DNA from: Paenibacillus chitinolyticus NBRC 15660
GTDB lineage: Bacteria > Bacillota > Bacilli > Paenibacillales > NBRC-103111
Assembly: GCF_000739915.1 (NCBI RefSeq)
Contig: NZ_BBJT01000007.1
Span: 62,001 to 126,000 of the forward strand
Reading direction: 5' to 3'
DNA: 64,000 bases
Numbering within the stretch: position 1 is the first letter of the stretch; each line of letters begins with the position of its first letter. Positions 63,787 through 64,000 of the stretch are shown piece by piece. The notes under the pieces are model-generated. The model searched no databases. It had not been told where the DNA came from and worked only from the letters and a program-made list of their open reading frames with translations. Both the position numbers and the translations under genes were made by a program.

Positions 63787-63902
63787 CGCTTGTTCCGGAA
63801 TTTACGACGCGCCCAGCGATAGAGCTTACGGATACCGAGCACAAGGCTCAGTAGCGTTACGGTCCAGCGCAGTACGTCATAAAACGCCACAAGTGCGACC
63901 AT
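63771..63902 (-). CDS. putative type I toxin peptide, 43 residues
   Basis: MVALVAFYDVLRWTVTLLSL begins a peptide with one hydrophobic helix (about residues 2-22), followed by a very basic tail (RKLYRWARRKFRNKRKNHR). AAAGGGGGTGAGG lies 5 bases before ATG 63902; an upstream in-frame start at 63959 has no ribosome binding site. The Shine-Dalgarno region can pair with the mRNA's own 3' end and with a local CCC-GAAA-GGG hairpin. Size, composition and the convergent RNA fit membrane-acting type I toxins such as BsrG/TxpA, although sequence similarity to them is not evident. Confidence 0.6.
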   Translation of the reverse strand: MVALVAFYDVLRWTVTLLSLVLGIRKLYRWARRKFRNKRKNHR

Positions 63903-63973
63903 CGGCCTCACCCCCTTTCGGGAAGCTGCGCCGTGGTCTGAAAATCCACCACTATTCAAAGTCCATAAAACCG

Positions 63974-63979
63974 ATTATA
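63974..63979 (-). promoter_or_regulatory. -10 box of the toxin mRNA promoter
   Basis: Perfect TATAAT on the minus strand, 72 bases before the toxin start. The -35 region falls at the window edge and cannot be judged. Confidence 0.55.
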
Positions 63980-64000
63980 GCATGTCCTTTCCAGATTGTT

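Noticed and set aside
1-64000. CRISPR arrays, tRNA/rRNA genes, insertion sequences, prophage
   Set aside because: No regularly spaced direct repeats, no cloverleaf or rRNA core sequences, no transposase or phage structural genes were seen on either strand.

Overview
The window looks like chromosomal DNA of a Gram-positive, spore-former-type Bacillota, most likely Paenibacillus or a close relative. Signs are the rather high GC content, strong GGAGG-type ribosome binding sites, Rho-independent terminators after most operons, an S-layer (SLH) anchored subtilase, a copper-amine-oxidase-type stalk protein, lipoproteins, a glutaminyl-tRNA synthetase, and Bacillus-style riboswitch and GlpP control. 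I see no rRNA, tRNA, insertion sequence, prophage or CRISPR array. The organism assignment is inference.

Layout. 0-7.4 kb: a CysL-like LysR regulator (cut by the window edge), a PLD-family membrane protein, a YraQ/ArsP-type permease, then a cobalamin riboswitch with terminator driving a complete cobalt ECF transporter, cbiMNQO. 7.5-17 kb: glnS, an SLH subtilase, the NAD(P)HX repair enzyme, a MerR-methyltransferase fusion and a second methyltransferase. 17.4-21.5 kb: an FAD-dependent dehydrogenase under a purine-type riboswitch, and a divergent LysE exporter/MocR regulator pair. 21.5-31 kb: a DUF3298 protein, truncated hemoglobin, dGTPase, EAL phosphodiesterase, DUF4846 lipoprotein, a TcyP-like symporter and a YhgE/Pip membrane protein. 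30.7-41 kb: a MarR-controlled heterodimeric ABC exporter, a CorC/HlyC protein, a lipoprotein, and an MMPL transporter with its own MarR regulator.

41-49 kb is a glycerol-3-phosphate regulon on the minus strand: ugpA-ugpE-ugpB (G3P uptake without its ATPase), glpQ-mgtC-glpP, and glpD. Each of the three transcription units starts with a leader that carries the same tandem GGAGA-N3-GGAGA box fused to an intrinsic terminator. These are the expected targets of the antiterminator GlpP encoded in the middle of the cluster. The ugpA promoter also carries a full-consensus CcpA cre site.

49-63.4 kb: a PadR/membrane-protein pair, a VOC protein, a small two-gene membrane operon with a frameshift in an A7 run, an MBL-fold hydrolase divergent from an Lrp regulator, a cold-shock gene with a long structured leader, GlsB, a stalk-domain protein, DUF4385, a nuclease-XPD helicase fusion, lspA, a second heterodimeric ABC exporter and an NAD(P)H-binding oxidoreductase. 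The second ABC pair lacks its own regulator, but its promoter carries the half-site found at the MarR-MMPL operon 21 kb away.

The last 400 bases hold the best candidate for an undescribed system. A 43-residue hydrophobic, strongly basic peptide is encoded there, with a convergent RNA overlapping its 3' end and two long 5'-3' complementarities, one covering the Shine-Dalgarno sequence. This is the architecture of a Bacillus-type type I toxin-antitoxin module.
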